A DNA stretch of 50,588 nt from Moritella sp. (GTDB lineage: Bacteria > Pseudomonadota > Gammaproteobacteria > Enterobacterales > Moritellaceae): the NCBI RefSeq assembly GCF_013215705.1, contig NZ_JABSQR010000017.1:1-50588 (forward strand), given 5' to 3'. A model generated the notes under the pieces. The model worked only from the letters and a program-made list of their open reading frames with translations. It was not told the origin of the DNA and did no database searches. Both the position numbers and the translations under genes were made by a program. Position 1 is the stretch's first letter, and each line of letters starts with the position of its first letter. This document shows positions 10,279 to 19,762 of the stretch, one piece after another.

Positions 10279-11445
10279 TTAGAAGGTAAATGAGGTCTGC
10301 GCGACAAACCCAAAGGTATCATCTTCACTCAACATGCCGGTTATATCAAAGTGAAACGTGCTAAAGGGAGACAAGCCCATGCCAAATGTAACTTGATTAC
10401 TGTCGTTTGCATTGACATCATACCGGAAACCTCCGCGCAACTGTAACCAGCCCCCAACATCCATTTCAGCCCCAAACCGGGTATATTTAGACGGTCCCTG
10501 ACTACTCAGGCTTTGCGATTGGGTAATATCAATATCGACAGCCGCGGTAAACCAGGCGCTGTGTAGTGCAAAACCGGTGGTCACCTGTGGTTTTATTTCA
10601 TAAATAAGGGTTTCTGCGGTATTTGTCACTTGCTGCGAAAGCATGTTTTTGGCCACGAGACCAAAGGTAAAATATTTACTTGGTTCAACAACGAAACCGG
10701 CATCGATATTAAAGATCATATCGTCATCATCCTCTAAATTACCGACATCAAAATCATCAATACTATCGGTATATTGATAAAAGCCGATAGCTTGCATTTT
10801 AGGCGATACGCCTAAATAAACAGGGGTGTTACCGAGCATGAATTTTGAGGCCAGTGATAACCCGACATCGGTGACGCCTACACCTCGTAGCGTTATTGTT
10901 GAGGCAAAGTCATTAATGGCAGTTGGATCTGGACTTCTTAATACGGCAATATCGCTGTCATTGATATCGGTAGTCACTTGTAAATCAAGATAGGTATTGC
11001 TAAACACGGCAAAAGAGACAATCTGGTTGGGTATGGCTAATACACCGGCTAAGCCAACTTGCCACGGGATCGTTGTGTTATCTAACATTTCAAGTTGATT
11101 GGCAAGTTGATTGGCGGTCATTCGTGCTGGCAGTGAGTTTGAAGTATATTGATTTAACTCATCGATTAGATCTGAAGCGCGGTTCATACCATTAATCGCG
11201 TCATCATTGTCGGTAATTTGGATACCAATGGTTGGGAGTAACAGTCCGAGAGTATCTGTATGTGAAAAGCGAGCAAGCAGTGCGGGATTCATTAAGGGCG
11301 CACTGAGGTAGTGTGCGGATGCGACACCTGTACCACCCATCGCATCACTGCGTGATTGAAAATAATGTTGGGCACCGTTGATTGGGGATATGTAACCGCT
11401 AGACAGGGTGAGAACAATGAGTGTCGACAGCGTATGCTTTTTCAT
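10279..11445 (-). CDS. TraF-like outer-membrane beta-barrel protein (paralogue 1)
   Basis: Signal peptide with likely cleavage after INGA (about residue 25), then the motif RSDAMGGTGVAS and NPALL shared with proteins annotated as conjugal transfer TraF-like (FadL-like beta-barrel fold). The C-terminus ends in phenylalanine (TSFTF), the usual last residue of outer-membrane barrels. Length 388. It is a clear paralogue of the next upstream gene (11693-12997): both share DAMGG-GVAS, VNPALL/MNPALL, a DLGL/DVGL segment and a SPK motif near the middle. Substrate unknown. No conjugation genes are near, so the TraF name should not be read as function. Confidence 0.75.
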   Translation of the reverse strand: MKKHTLSTLIVLTLSSGYISPINGAQHYFQSRSDAMGGTGVASAHYLSAPLMNPALLARFSHTDTLGLLLPTIGIQITDNDDAINGMNRASDLIDELNQYTSNSLPARMTANQLANQLEMLDNTTIPWQVGLAGVLAIPNQIVSFAVFSNTYLDLQVTTDINDSDIAVLRSPDPTAINDFASTITLRGVGVTDVGLSLASKFMLGNTPVYLGVSPKMQAIGFYQYTDSIDDFDVGNLEDDDDMIFNIDAGFVVEPSKYFTFGLVAKNMLSQQVTNTAETLIYEIKPQVTTGFALHSAWFTAAVDIDITQSQSLSSQGPSKYTRFGAEMDVGGWLQLRGGFRYDVNANDSNQVTFGMGLSPFSTFHFDITGMLSEDDTFGFVAQTSFTF

Positions 11446-11577
11446 GACGTATCCTTACAAGTTCGAGAGAGTTATCGCGGGCTCGATGCAGTACGGCGTT
11501 ATCTAAATCGACCAGTGTACTTATTAAGGATAAACACAAATATTGTTTTTGATGGGTATTCATTGATTCTAGATAAT

Positions 11578-11605
11578 AAAAAAGCACCTTCCAAAAGGTG
11601 CTTTT
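11578..11605 (-). terminator. Terminator between the two TraF-like genes
   Basis: AAAGCACCTT pairs with AAGGTGCTTT across a 4-base loop; on the minus strand the stem is followed by a T run. It ends the 11693-12997 gene transcript, so the two paralogues are probably separate units. Confidence 0.85.
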
Positions 11606-11692
11606 AACATGTATCAATATAACGTATTGAAATATGGCAATCTTGATGATTTATGTGGTGTTATTATATTATGTGATGAACATCCGCTAAAT

Positions 11693-12997
11693 TTAAAATT
11701 TAGCGGATACTTGTAATACGAAACCATCAATACCATAGGCCGCGTCGTCACCCGTTGTATTGGCAGCATTAAGACCGCCATCACTTACTTTACCGTTCTG
11801 ATAAACGCTATAAGCACCGTTTTTACTCAACGTCGCGGCTAGGTCTATGTGGACTAAATTCATCGGTGAAATACCAAAACCTAAAGTATATAAATCGTCA
11901 CGAATATCGTTTAAGTCATGACGAATACCGGCACGTAATTGTAAGAAATCAAATAGGTTCGCTTCAATGCCACCGCGTGCATAGCGAGATTTACTGTTAC
12001 TTTCGAAACCTATCGCATCGTTCAAATCCATTTCTGCTGTCAGTGTCGCGTAATCATGATGCAGTGCAAAACCGGCTGTGACTAACGGTGCTAAAGTGAA
12101 TATCATCTTCTCATCAGCCTGATTAATGCCTTTATACGCTGTGGTTTCTATTTCTAGATTTTTCTTCAGCATGTTACGGCCACTGATTGCCACGCGGAAG
12201 GTATCATAAAAATCGATCGCAATACCGGCATCAAGGTTGAAATGACTTTGCTTGTCTAATCCATCGAGGAAGCCATCTTCAAACTCAGATAGACCATCGT
12301 CATTCAACGAAATATTATAACTGTAAGTATCTATACGCTGATATTTTGGTGATATACCAATAGATACTTTCGCTATATCTGCATCCCAATTCATTGATAG
12401 CGCAAGGCCAAGGTCGGAAATTGCGACGCCTGCCAAGTTGACTTTACTATCAAGATCACCCAAATTTTGCGTATTTGCCAAGTCGATGTCGTTTTGACTT
12501 ACTTTTGCTGTCGCGATACTTGTCATGTAAGAGTTACCGAAAAAAGCCACAGACAATGCACTGCTGGGTAGTGCAATCGCAAAGCTAGTACCAGCGTTGA
12601 TGCCCATGCGCTGGCCATCAAATTGACCTAGGGCACTGGCGTAGGCCGCGCCGGTTTGTAGATTGGTATTATTGTCATACGCATCTTGTGCTGATTTAAC
12701 ATTATCTAAGGCACCTAAAAATGCATCTGAAGTATCTGTTTGGACACCAAAAGAGGTTGGCGCATATCGAGCGTGACCATCATTGCTGTATGGGATAGCT
12801 GGTAAGATCACGCCAATATAATTGGTTTTACCTTGACCTAATAGTGCTGGGTTAACAAACGCAGCGGTAACAAAATCGGACGACGCCACACCAGCACCAC
12901 CCATCGCATCGTTACGGGCATCAAAATACAATTGAGAGGCAAAAGCGGTTGGTGCGATGGCGCAGGTTAGTGCTGAAATAATTAATGAACGTTTCAT
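11693..12997 (-). CDS. TraF-like outer-membrane beta-barrel protein (paralogue 2)
   Basis: Signal peptide MKRSLIISALTCAIAPTAFA, then SQLYFDARNDAMGGAGVASSDF and FVNPALLGQG, the N-terminal signature of TraF-like beta-barrel proteins. The C-terminus ends in AKF, again an aromatic last residue typical of outer-membrane barrels. Length 434, about 45 residues more than the neighbouring paralogue at 10279-11445; the extra is spread over an alanine/asparagine-rich stretch around residues 95-130 and near the C-terminus. AGGGA precedes the ATG. Function unknown; an outer-membrane channel or transporter is the most economical guess. Confidence 0.75.
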   Translation of the reverse strand: MKRSLIISALTCAIAPTAFASQLYFDARNDAMGGAGVASSDFVTAAFVNPALLGQGKTNYIGVILPAIPYSNDGHARYAPTSFGVQTDTSDAFLGALDNVKSAQDAYDNNTNLQTGAAYASALGQFDGQRMGINAGTSFAIALPSSALSVAFFGNSYMTSIATAKVSQNDIDLANTQNLGDLDSKVNLAGVAISDLGLALSMNWDADIAKVSIGISPKYQRIDTYSYNISLNDDGLSEFEDGFLDGLDKQSHFNLDAGIAIDFYDTFRVAISGRNMLKKNLEIETTAYKGINQADEKMIFTLAPLVTAGFALHHDYATLTAEMDLNDAIGFESNSKSRYARGGIEANLFDFLQLRAGIRHDLNDIRDDLYTLGFGISPMNLVHIDLAATLSKNGAYSVYQNGKVSDGGLNAANTTGDDAAYGIDGFVLQVSAKF

Positions 12998-13272
12998 ATC
13001 GATCCCTGATTTTTATGCGGTGCAATGTTTGTTAGACAAGCGTTTATTCGGTAAATTATTAGCGCGATAATGTGTTGATTAATCCGTTAACCGACCGAGC
13101 CATTTCGCTGTAATGAACCGTGAATGATGTATGCTGCTTGATGAATAAATATTAGCATTGGATGAGTGAACTAAAGTTTGATGTTAAGTACTAGATTACA
13201 GGAATGAATTTGTGATCTTGATCTTTTCGTTTGAATTGACGTCGATTTAGTGTGATTGGTTTGGTCTGTCTT

Positions 13273-13322
13273 GTATCTCACTAATATAGCGAGTATAAAT
13301 AGCGGGACTCATAGTGAGATAC
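13273..13322. repeat. Inverted repeat, 11-bp arms, unknown role
   Basis: GTATCTCACTA (13273-13283) is repeated exactly inverted as TAGTGAGATAC (13312-13322). Inside the 28-base loop GAGT (13291-13294) can also pair with ACTC (13307-13310). No T run follows, so it is not a standard terminator. It could be a paired operator or part of a structured RNA. Confidence 0.6.
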
Positions 13323-13544
13323 TAAATTTTATAATATAAAAACAGTACCGTGTGGTTTGTTGAGCGATAATGAAAGTCGCAAAGTATGAGATAAATACCT
13401 CATGCTTTATTGTTGTTGAATCGACATGGCTTGGGATCGATAATGATAAAACTCGAGTAGACGACTGTCGCAATTATGTTTAGATAAATAGCGTTAGATA
13501 AATATCTTCATGACGTTGAGAATATTTAACTATTATAGAAAGAA

Positions 13545-13606
13545 TATCCCTAAGCTACGTCAAGATGCTAGTCTCTGATATAGGATCTTGACGTAACGTG
13601 GGTATA
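13545..13606. repeat. Palindromic repeat family, copy 1
   Basis: Imperfect 22-base arms (13545-13566 and 13585-13606) form a 62-base palindrome. The last 36 bases (13571-13606, starting GTCTCTGATATAGGA and ending GGGTATA) match 45458-45493 at 33 of 36 positions, showing membership of the same family as the 45.4 kb element. It lies 26 bases before the yjaG start, so it will be in the yjaG leader or promoter. Confidence 0.8.
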
Positions 13607-13632
13607 AAAACCATAAATAAGAGGTTATTTTT

Positions 13633-14217
13633 GTGCTTGAAGCAAACTACCAACAGCAATTAATGAAATTATTACCTTGGCAGAAAGTGAGCTTTATTGC
13701 AGCACTTGCTGAACGCAGCTTTCCTAATTACAAATTATTCTCTGAAGCTTGTGAAACCGGTGATGCAAAGCAATTCCGTTTATCATTAGATCTGTTTTGG
13801 GAATCGCTAACGGTTAAAAACAGCAAAATCAATTTTACGATTCAATTTGATCGTTTCGAACCGATTATTCCCAATGTAGACAAATTTGATGTGTATGGTG
13901 TTTACCCTGCACTGGATGCATGTGTGACTTTAAACAGTGCCTTTAATAGTTTAGTTGCCCCCGATCCGGATGTGAACGAAGCAATGAATGCATCGCGAGT
14001 TTCTATTGGTACTGTTGCAAGTTATTTAGAAGCATTGGCGGGTGAAGAACTTGACGAGGATATCATCTTCGCTGATGAGCTGATGAAAACAGAAATTGAA
14101 TTTCAGCAAGCGGTACTGGATCTATTAACGGTACAGAAATCACCTGATAGCATTAAGGCGCTTCGTCAGTTTGCTAAAAATGGCGGTATTTCTAATATTG
14201 GTATTAGCTTAGATTAA
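13633..14217 (+). CDS. yjaG: YjaG family protein (DUF416)
   Basis: Member of the DUF416/YjaG family of unknown function. Recognised from the N-terminal pattern QQLMKLLPWQKVSFIAALAERSFPNYKLF and from its place directly upstream of hupA, as in E. coli. Length 194 is normal. The start is GTG with AGAGG 8 bases upstream. It is a soluble, mostly helical-looking protein without membrane segments. The family repeat copy 1 lies immediately upstream. Confidence 0.88.
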   Translation: MLEANYQQQLMKLLPWQKVSFIAALAERSFPNYKLFSEACETGDAKQFRLSLDLFWESLTVKNSKINFTIQFDRFEPIIPNVDKFDVYGVYPALDACVTLNSAFNSLVAPDPDVNEAMNASRVSIGTVASYLEALAGEELDEDIIFADELMKTEIEFQQAVLDLLTVQKSPDSIKALRQFAKNGGISNIGISLD

Positions 14218-14472
14218 TTGATTTCAAACTCATTAAACAGCCGCTAACGCAGGTAGTCAGGGCAAGCTCGGTAAGGTGTCACGGTAATAATAGTGATTAT
14301 TTTATGATGTTTTTTTGTACATAGAGTGAGATTAGTGTGAGCGCCACCTCATTTGTTGACTATTCTCTCAGCAATTGACTGAATTAAAGCGATAAATCCT
14401 TTGCGGTCAACGGTTTTTTTGAATACAGTGTTTAACAGTTTAATGTTATTGAATAGTAGAAAGGACATTCTT

Positions 14473-14757
14473 ATGAATAAAACTCAATTAATCGATGCAG
14501 TTGCAGCGAAAGCAGATTTAACGAAAGTACAAGCTAAAGCAGCACTAGAAGAGATCCTAAGTGCAATCACTGAAAGTCTTAAAGAAAAAGAAGCTGTCCA
14601 GCTAATTGGTTTCGGTACTTTTAAAGTAAGCGAACGTTCAGCACGTATTGGCCGCAACCCACAAACGGGTGAAGAAATTCAAATCTCTGCTGCTACAATT
14701 CCTGCATTCGTTGCTGGTAAAGCATTGAAAGACGCAGTTAAAAACGCAAACAAATAA
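14473..14757 (+). CDS. hupA: DNA-binding protein HU, alpha type
   Basis: Histone-like protein that bends and compacts DNA and acts in replication and repair. [11 protein letters not shown] at the start, GFGTFKV and the DNA-binding arm signature [12 protein letters not shown] are diagnostic. Length is 94 residues against 90 in E. coli; the extra is a short KNANK tail. The frame extends upstream to 14401, but ATG 14473 has AAGGA 7 bases before it. It follows yjaG after a 255-base gap, long enough for its own promoter. Confidence 0.96.
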   Translation: MNKTQLIDAVAAKADLTKVQAKAALEEILSAITESLKEKEAVQLIGFGTFKVSERSARIGRNPQTGEEIQISAATIPAFVAGKALKDAVKNANK

Positions 14758-14788
14758 ATATTAATTTTTATTAATTTAAAAATTAATG

Positions 14789-14816
14789 AAAAAAGCACCT
14801 AATTAGGTGCTTTTTT
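14789..14816. terminator. Bidirectional terminator, hupA / yfjD
   Basis: A 12-bp stem (arms of A-run plus GCACCT and its complement) with loop AATT has T runs on both strands. It can end hupA on the plus strand and the convergent yfjD on the minus strand. Confidence 0.92.
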
Positions 14817-14856
14817 ATTATCTACAATTTGTTTAAAGGAAGAATAAAGGCATCGG

Positions 14857-16149
14857 TTAATGCGCTATTTGAGATTTCTTATTTTCTACCGGTTGCACGC
14901 GAACACGTTGGATCACATTGTTTTCAATTTCTAATACTTCTAACGGGTGCCCTTCAATGATCAAACTGATATTGGCCTCTGGGATCTCTTCCAAATATTC
15001 TAAAATCAAACCGTTGAGGGTTTTTGGACCTTTAGTTGGAAAGTGCCAGTTCATTTCTTTATTAATGTCACGCACGTTTGCTGTGCCATCAATGATATAG
15101 CTACCGTCAGGTTGCGGCTGAATCTCTTCACTCACCGATGGGGCCATCGTTGTAGTAAAGTCACCAACAATCTCTTCTAAGATGTCTTCTAGCGTGACTA
15201 AGCCTTGAATGTCGCCATATTCATCTACAATTAAACCGATACGTTCTTTTTTACGTTGGAATTTTAATAGTTGCACATTAAGCGGTGTCGCCTCTGGAAT
15301 GAAGTACAGCTCTTTTACCGCACGTAACAGTGTGGTTTTATCTAATTGTTCTTTGAGTAATAGACGCAGTGCATCACGGGTATGCACAAAACCCACTGCA
15401 TCATCGATAGTGTCACGGTACAGCAATACCCTAGTATGTGAAATATTACGTAATTGGCGTAACAAAATTTCCCAATCATCATTAATATCAATCGCGATGA
15501 TCTCGTTACGTGGCACCATAATGTCGTCCACCGTGACTTTTTCAAGGTCGAGAATACTTATCAGCATATCTTGGTGACGTTGTGGGATCATTGCCCCCGC
15601 TTCATGTACCACCGTACGAAACTCTTCTGAGCTTAGTGCACCATTGTCATTATGATTGATATTTACGCGCAAGAGTCGCAGCAGGCCATTCGAGATAATG
15701 TTTACCAGCCATACCAATGGATAAAACAAAGTTAGCATCGGGCGTAATAACAGTGAACTTGGAAAAGCGACTTTTTCTGGGTGCAGTGCGGCTAAAGTTT
15801 TAGGCGTTACTTCAGCAAAAATAAGGATAACGATCGTTAAGAGACCTGTCGACACGGCTAAACCAAGCGCTTCATTTTCTGCAAATAAGCGCATACCGAT
15901 AATCGTTGCAATAGAAGAAGCCAAGATGTTGACTAGATTGTTACCAATAAGAATAAGACCGATCAAACGATCCGGTCTGTTGAGGAGTTTTTCTACACGT
16001 TTCGCACCCGTATGGTTATTTTTAACCAGGTGCTTAAGCCTGTAACGATTGAGAGACATCATGCCGGTTTCAGAACTAGAGAAATAAGCTGATATGAGGA
16101 TTAAAATAGTCAGGAGGCCAAATAAGGTTCCTGTTGATATGTCGTCCAA
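14857..16149 (-). CDS. yfjD: CNNM/CorC-family transporter YfjD
   Basis: Membrane protein of the HlyC/CorC (CNNM) family, linked to magnesium or cobalt transport or resistance. The N-terminal DUF21 domain has four membrane segments (about residues 5-160) with the family motif SSSETGMMSLNRYR. A pair of CBS domains (about 195-330, with DIMVPRNEI and VDEYGDIQGLVTLEDILEEIVG) and a C-terminal CorC/HlyC domain follow. Length 430. The start is TTG, supported by AAGGA upstream. Together with ypjD and divergent ffh the arrangement is that of E. coli. Confidence 0.92.
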   Translation of the reverse strand: MDDISTGTLFGLLTILILISAYFSSSETGMMSLNRYRLKHLVKNNHTGAKRVEKLLNRPDRLIGLILIGNNLVNILASSIATIIGMRLFAENEALGLAVSTGLLTIVILIFAEVTPKTLAALHPEKVAFPSSLLLRPMLTLFYPLVWLVNIISNGLLRLLRVNINHNDNGALSSEEFRTVVHEAGAMIPQRHQDMLISILDLEKVTVDDIMVPRNEIIAIDINDDWEILLRQLRNISHTRVLLYRDTIDDAVGFVHTRDALRLLLKEQLDKTTLLRAVKELYFIPEATPLNVQLLKFQRKKERIGLIVDEYGDIQGLVTLEDILEEIVGDFTTTMAPSVSEEIQPQPDGSYIIDGTANVRDINKEMNWHFPTKGPKTLNGLILEYLEEIPEANISLIIEGHPLEVLEIENNVIQRVRVQPVENKKSQIAH

Positions 16150-16219
16150 GTGTTATCCTTTGATTACGCGAGTGTATGTATAGTAATTAATATATGGTGG
16201 TTATAAGTATGTTTATGTA

Positions 16220-17020
16220 TTAATGAAGTAGGATCTCTTTTACAAAACGAGAACCGAAATAGGCTAATGATAGTAATACAGAACCAAATAGTGTACCAAA
16301 AGCAATCTTATTACTACGCCAGCCTTGTTTAAAGTGACCCCAGAGTAACACAGAATAAAACAGCCAGGCTAAAATTGACAAGACGGTCTTATGTGCTTGC
16401 GAATGGGTAAAAGTATCTTCAAAAAACATAAAACTTGTCACTATTGCCACGGATAGCAGTACTAAGCCGATACTTAATAACCTGATGAGTTGTTTTTCTA
16501 TGGTCATTAACGATGGCAGAGCTGGGTGCATTGCGATTGGGCGTTTGTGCTTGAGTTGATAATCTAAGTAAGCCATTTGCAGGGCAAGTAAGCTGGCGAC
16601 AATGAAAGCCGAATAAGCAAATAAGATCACGATAATATGGACAACAAGTGGTGTATTATCACTTAAATTGGAAATGTAAATTGTTGGTAACAAATAGCTT
16701 ATCGTAATGACAATGGTTGAAAAGCCATACACGATAGGTAATAAAGGTAATATTTTAAATTTATTAATCGACAGGGTCATGATGATCGAGATCAGCAAAC
16801 TGATAAGTGCAGCTACATTGACAATGCTCAGATTAATGCCTGCTGCCGTCACAATATCAAAGCCCATCCAGAATAGATGGCAAAGTGTCGCGCCTGCGCC
16901 TAAGGTAAAAATAGTACGTATACTCGCCTGCTGTTTTACGGTTAAGGCTTTAATGCAATGATAAATTGCAGCTATATAGAAAATAATAGCGCCAAGAGCA
17001 AACAGTTCCATAGGGCTCAC
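16220..17020 (-). CDS. ypjD: YpjD, inner-membrane protein of the CcsA/cytochrome c assembly fold
   Basis: Polytopic membrane protein of the cytochrome c assembly protein family (PF01578), usually without a proven role in haem delivery. About eight hydrophobic segments span 266 residues; the motif LLWGHFKQGWR near the C-terminus and the ending LAYFGSRFVKEIL match YpjD of E. coli closely. The frame given starts with GTG at 17020; an ATG at 17011 (MELFALG) is an equally possible start. It is divergent from ffh and 70 bases upstream of yfjD, probably one operon with it. Confidence 0.87.
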   Translation of the reverse strand: MSPMELFALGAIIFYIAAIYHCIKALTVKQQASIRTIFTLGAGATLCHLFWMGFDIVTAAGINLSIVNVAALISLLISIIMTLSINKFKILPLLPIVYGFSTIVITISYLLPTIYISNLSDNTPLVVHIIVILFAYSAFIVASLLALQMAYLDYQLKHKRPIAMHPALPSLMTIEKQLIRLLSIGLVLLSVAIVTSFMFFEDTFTHSQAHKTVLSILAWLFYSVLLWGHFKQGWRSNKIAFGTLFGSVLLSLAYFGSRFVKEILLH

Positions 17021-17228
17021 TTTAATGTTGATTTATATATAATTATACAGTCCAGTATACGCTTGCTGTATCTATAGAGCTATATTCAAATGCATTATTT
17101 GGAAAGGAAAATATTATTTTTTTATAAAACAATACCTAGCACACCTTGAGAGTGTGATTTTTGCCCTCAAATAAGGTTATAATCATCAGTAATAATTGAA
17201 TTTAATCTAATTTAAAACGGATAACGTC

Positions 17229-18629
17229 ATGTTTGAGAATTTAACCGATCGCTTATCAGCCACGCTGAAAAACGTCAGCGGCCGTGGTCGTTTGACTGAA
17301 GATAACGTCAAAGACACACTACGTGAAGTACGCATGGCGTTACTCGAAGCGGATGTTGCTTTACCTGTCGTACGCGAATTTATTAAAAATGTGAAAGAAA
17401 ATGCCCTAGGCCAAGATGTATCTAAGAGTCTGAATCCAGGCCAAGCCTTCATTAAGATAGTGCAAGCTGAGCTTGAGTCGGCAATGGGGAATGCTAACGA
17501 AACATTAAATCTTGCTGCGCAACCGCCTGCAGTATTAATGATGGCTGGTTTACAAGGTGCGGGTAAAACGACCACGGTAGCGAAATTATCACTGTTCTTA
17601 AAACAACGTGAGAAAAAATCAGTATTGGTTGTGAGTACGGACGTTTACCGTCCTGCGGCAATCAAACAGCTAGAAACATTAGCTGCAGAAGTCGATGTTG
17701 AATTTTTCCCAAGTGATATCTCGCAAAAGCCAGTTGATATTGCCAACGCGGCAATCGAATACGCACGTAAGTCATTTATTGATGTGGTGATTGTCGATAC
17801 TGCGGGTCGCTTACATGTTGATACTGACATGATGCAGGAAATTCAAGATCTACATGCGGCAATTAACCCTATCGAGACTCTGTTTGTTGTGGATGCAATG
17901 ACAGGTCAAGATGCGGCAAACACAGCAGCAGCATTTAATGAGACGTTACCATTAACGGGTATCATCTTAACCAAAGCCGATGGCGATGCACGTGGTGGTG
18001 CTGCATTATCTATTCGTCATATCACCGGTAAGCCAATTAAGTTTATCGGTATGGGCGAAAAAATTGATGCGTTAGAACCTTTCCATCCCGAACGTATCGC
18101 ATCTCGTATTTTGGGCATGGGTGATGTGCTATCACTTATCGAAGAAGTCGAACGTAACGTAGATAAAGACAAAGCCGCAAAACTGGCCAAAAAAGTTCAG
18201 AAAGGTCAAGGTTTTGATTTAGAAGATTTCCGTGACCAGCTTGTGCAAATGAAAAGCATGGGTGGCATGATGAGCATGATGGATAAGTTACCGGGCATGA
18301 GCCAGGTTCCTGATGCGGTTAAAGACCAAATGGATGATAAATTAACGAACCGTATGGAAGCGATCATTAATTCTATGACACCCGCAGAGCGTAAACGTCC
18401 CGATATCATCAAAGGCTCTCGTAAGCGCCGTATTGCGACGGGTTCTGGTACCCAGATCCAAGATGTGAATAAGCTGCTTAAGCAGTTTACTCAGATGCAA
18501 AAAATGATGAAAAAAATGTCGGGTAAAGGCGGCATGAAGAAAATGATGGGTAAAATGAAAGGTATGATGCCACCAGGAATGGGCGGCGGCATGGGTGGTA
18601 TGGGCGGTGGTAAAGGACCGTTTGGTTAA
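17229..18629 (+). CDS. ffh: Signal recognition particle protein Ffh
   Basis: SRP54 GTPase that binds 4.5S RNA and signal peptides and delivers ribosomes to FtsY. The NG domain has the P-loop GLQGAGKT (residues 107-114), VDTAGRLHVD and TKADGDARGG. The M domain (from about 300) is methionine-rich and contains the RNA-binding RRIATGSGTQIQDVN segment. The last 60 residues are extremely rich in Met, Gly and Lys. Length 466 against 453 in E. coli. It is followed by a terminator, then the rpsP operon. Confidence 0.98.
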   Translation: MFENLTDRLSATLKNVSGRGRLTEDNVKDTLREVRMALLEADVALPVVREFIKNVKENALGQDVSKSLNPGQAFIKIVQAELESAMGNANETLNLAAQPPAVLMMAGLQGAGKTTTVAKLSLFLKQREKKSVLVVSTDVYRPAAIKQLETLAAEVDVEFFPSDISQKPVDIANAAIEYARKSFIDVVIVDTAGRLHVDTDMMQEIQDLHAAINPIETLFVVDAMTGQDAANTAAAFNETLPLTGIILTKADGDARGGAALSIRHITGKPIKFIGMGEKIDALEPFHPERIASRILGMGDVLSLIEEVERNVDKDKAAKLAKKVQKGQGFDLEDFRDQLVQMKSMGGMMSMMDKLPGMSQVPDAVKDQMDDKLTNRMEAIINSMTPAERKRPDIIKGSRKRRIATGSGTQIQDVNKLLKQFTQMQKMMKKMSGKGGMKKMMGKMKGMMPPGMGGGMGGMGGGKGPFG

Positions 18630-18671
18630 CACCCAGTACTAGAGCCCTTCTTTATATAGTCATGTTATCTC

Positions 18672-18702
18672 AAGCCTTGCTAACTAATAGCAGGGCTTTT
18701 TT
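18672..18702 (+). terminator. Terminator after ffh
   Basis: An 11-bp stem with one G-U pair (AAGCCTTGCTA with TAGCAGGGCTT), 5-base loop and T run ends the ffh transcript. Confidence 0.88.
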
Positions 18703-18809
18703 GTTTCTGCTGATGCTTGCTAATATGCTCCGGATAGGCGTAATCGCAATATAATGATTGTTTCTAGTATTAATAGCGTTAACTAAAGTGGTTGTGAAAC
18801 ACAATAAGG

Positions 18810-18837
18810 TTGCTTTTAATTAAAATAAGAGTAAAAT
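18810..18837 (+). promoter_or_regulatory. Candidate promoter of the rpsP operon
   Basis: TTGCTT (18810-18815) and TAAAAT (18832-18837) are 16 bases apart, followed by a G+C-rich stretch GCGCGAC as in ribosomal-protein promoters under stringent control. It leaves a leader of roughly 95 bases. Prediction by eye only. The remainder of the 309-base gap 18630-18938 shows only the ffh terminator. Confidence 0.5.
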
Positions 18838-18938
18838 TGCGCGACTTCGAATCGTCTCATTCGTGAGTACTATTTGAACACTATGGGGTCTTGTCAGTGC
18901 AAGGCCGGAATACACACTTAATTTATAAAGAGGACGAT

Positions 18939-19187
18939 ATGGTAACTATTCGTTTATCTCGTGGTGGTTCTAAGAAATCACCGTTCTACACAGTTGTTGT
19001 TACAGACAGCCGTAATGCTCGTGATGGTAAATTCATCGAGAAGCTAGGTTTCTTTAACCCAATGGCTGCTGGTCAAGAAGAACGTGTTCGTCTTGACAAC
19101 GTGAAAATTGAAGCTTGGGTTGCTAAAGGCGCTACAGTTTCAAACACAGTTGCTAAGTTAATCAAAGACGCTGCTAAAGCTGCTTAA
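18939..19187 (+). CDS. rpsP: 30S ribosomal protein bS16
   Basis: Small-subunit ribosomal protein. [17 protein letters not shown] and the pattern [13 protein letters not shown] are typical of bS16; length 82 equals E. coli. The frame is open from 18891 but the ATG at 18939 has AGAGGA upstream and the canonical N-terminus. First gene of the conserved operon rpsP-rimM-trmD-rplS. Confidence 0.98.
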   Translation: MVTIRLSRGGSKKSPFYTVVVTDSRNARDGKFIEKLGFFNPMAAGQEERVRLDNVKIEAWVAKGATVSNTVAKLIKDAAKAA

Positions 19188-19210
19188 TTATCTTAAGGTA
19201 AGGAGATCTT

Positions 19211-19738
19211 GTGAGTTCAACTGACAAACCTATGGTAGTTGGTCGTCTTGGTGCTGTTTACGGCATTAAAGGCTGGATGAAAATCAACTCCTTTACCGAT
19301 ATTCCTGAAGGGATCTTTAACTATTCACCTTGGCTCATCGAGCAAAAAGGCGAGTGGGTTGAAGTGGCGCTTGAAGATTGTAAGCGCCATGGCAAAGGTT
19401 TAATTGCTAAGTTAGTAGGTATTGATGTTCGTGAAGAAGCGCAGTCCCTTACGGGTGCTGAAATTGCTATTAACGCAGATCAACTTCCTGAATTAGAAGA
19501 TGAATTTTACTGGCGTGACATCATTGGCTGCTCTGTTGAGACAGACAAGGGTTATACGTTAGGCAAAGTCACTGATATGATGGAAACTGGTTCTAACGAC
19601 GTATTAGTAATTAAAGCCAATGCAACAGATGCTTTCGGAAAAAAAGAGCGGTTAGTTCCGTATCTTGATGGGCAAGTAATTATCAGTGTTGATATTACCG
19701 CTCAAAAAATTATTGTTAATTGGGACCCGAGTTTTTAA
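19211..19738 (+). CDS. rimM: Ribosome maturation factor RimM
   Basis: Binds S19 and assists assembly of the 30S head. The N-terminal [17 protein letters not shown] and the PRC-barrel part with [14 protein letters not shown] are visible. Length 175 against 182 in E. coli. The start is GTG with AGGAGA 5-10 bases upstream. It sits 23 bases after rpsP and 24 bases before trmD in the same operon. Confidence 0.96.
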   Translation: MSSTDKPMVVGRLGAVYGIKGWMKINSFTDIPEGIFNYSPWLIEQKGEWVEVALEDCKRHGKGLIAKLVGIDVREEAQSLTGAEIAINADQLPELEDEFYWRDIIGCSVETDKGYTLGKVTDMMETGSNDVLVIKANATDAFGKKERLVPYLDGQVIISVDITAQKIIVNWDPSF

Positions 19739-19762
19739 GACTCATTGTCAGCGGAGGCTAGT

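Larger units (their letters stand above)
12998..13632. other. 635-base intergenic region with two inverted repeats
   Basis: No supportable gene is seen between the divergent TraF-like gene and yjaG. The region is A+T-rich. It holds an 11-bp perfect inverted repeat at 13273-13322 and a member of the palindromic repeat family at 13545-13606, both listed separately. Promoters for both flanking genes should lie here, but I cannot single them out. Confidence 0.7.

Noticed and set aside
11356-11607. 83-residue plus-strand frame antisense to the TraF-like gene
   Set aside because: Overlaps the signal-peptide part of a better supported gene and a terminator; no start signal.
10279-12997. Conjugative element suggested by TraF-like names
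   Set aside because: No other tra genes, relaxase, integrase or att repeats nearby; the TraF label here refers only to a barrel-type protein family.
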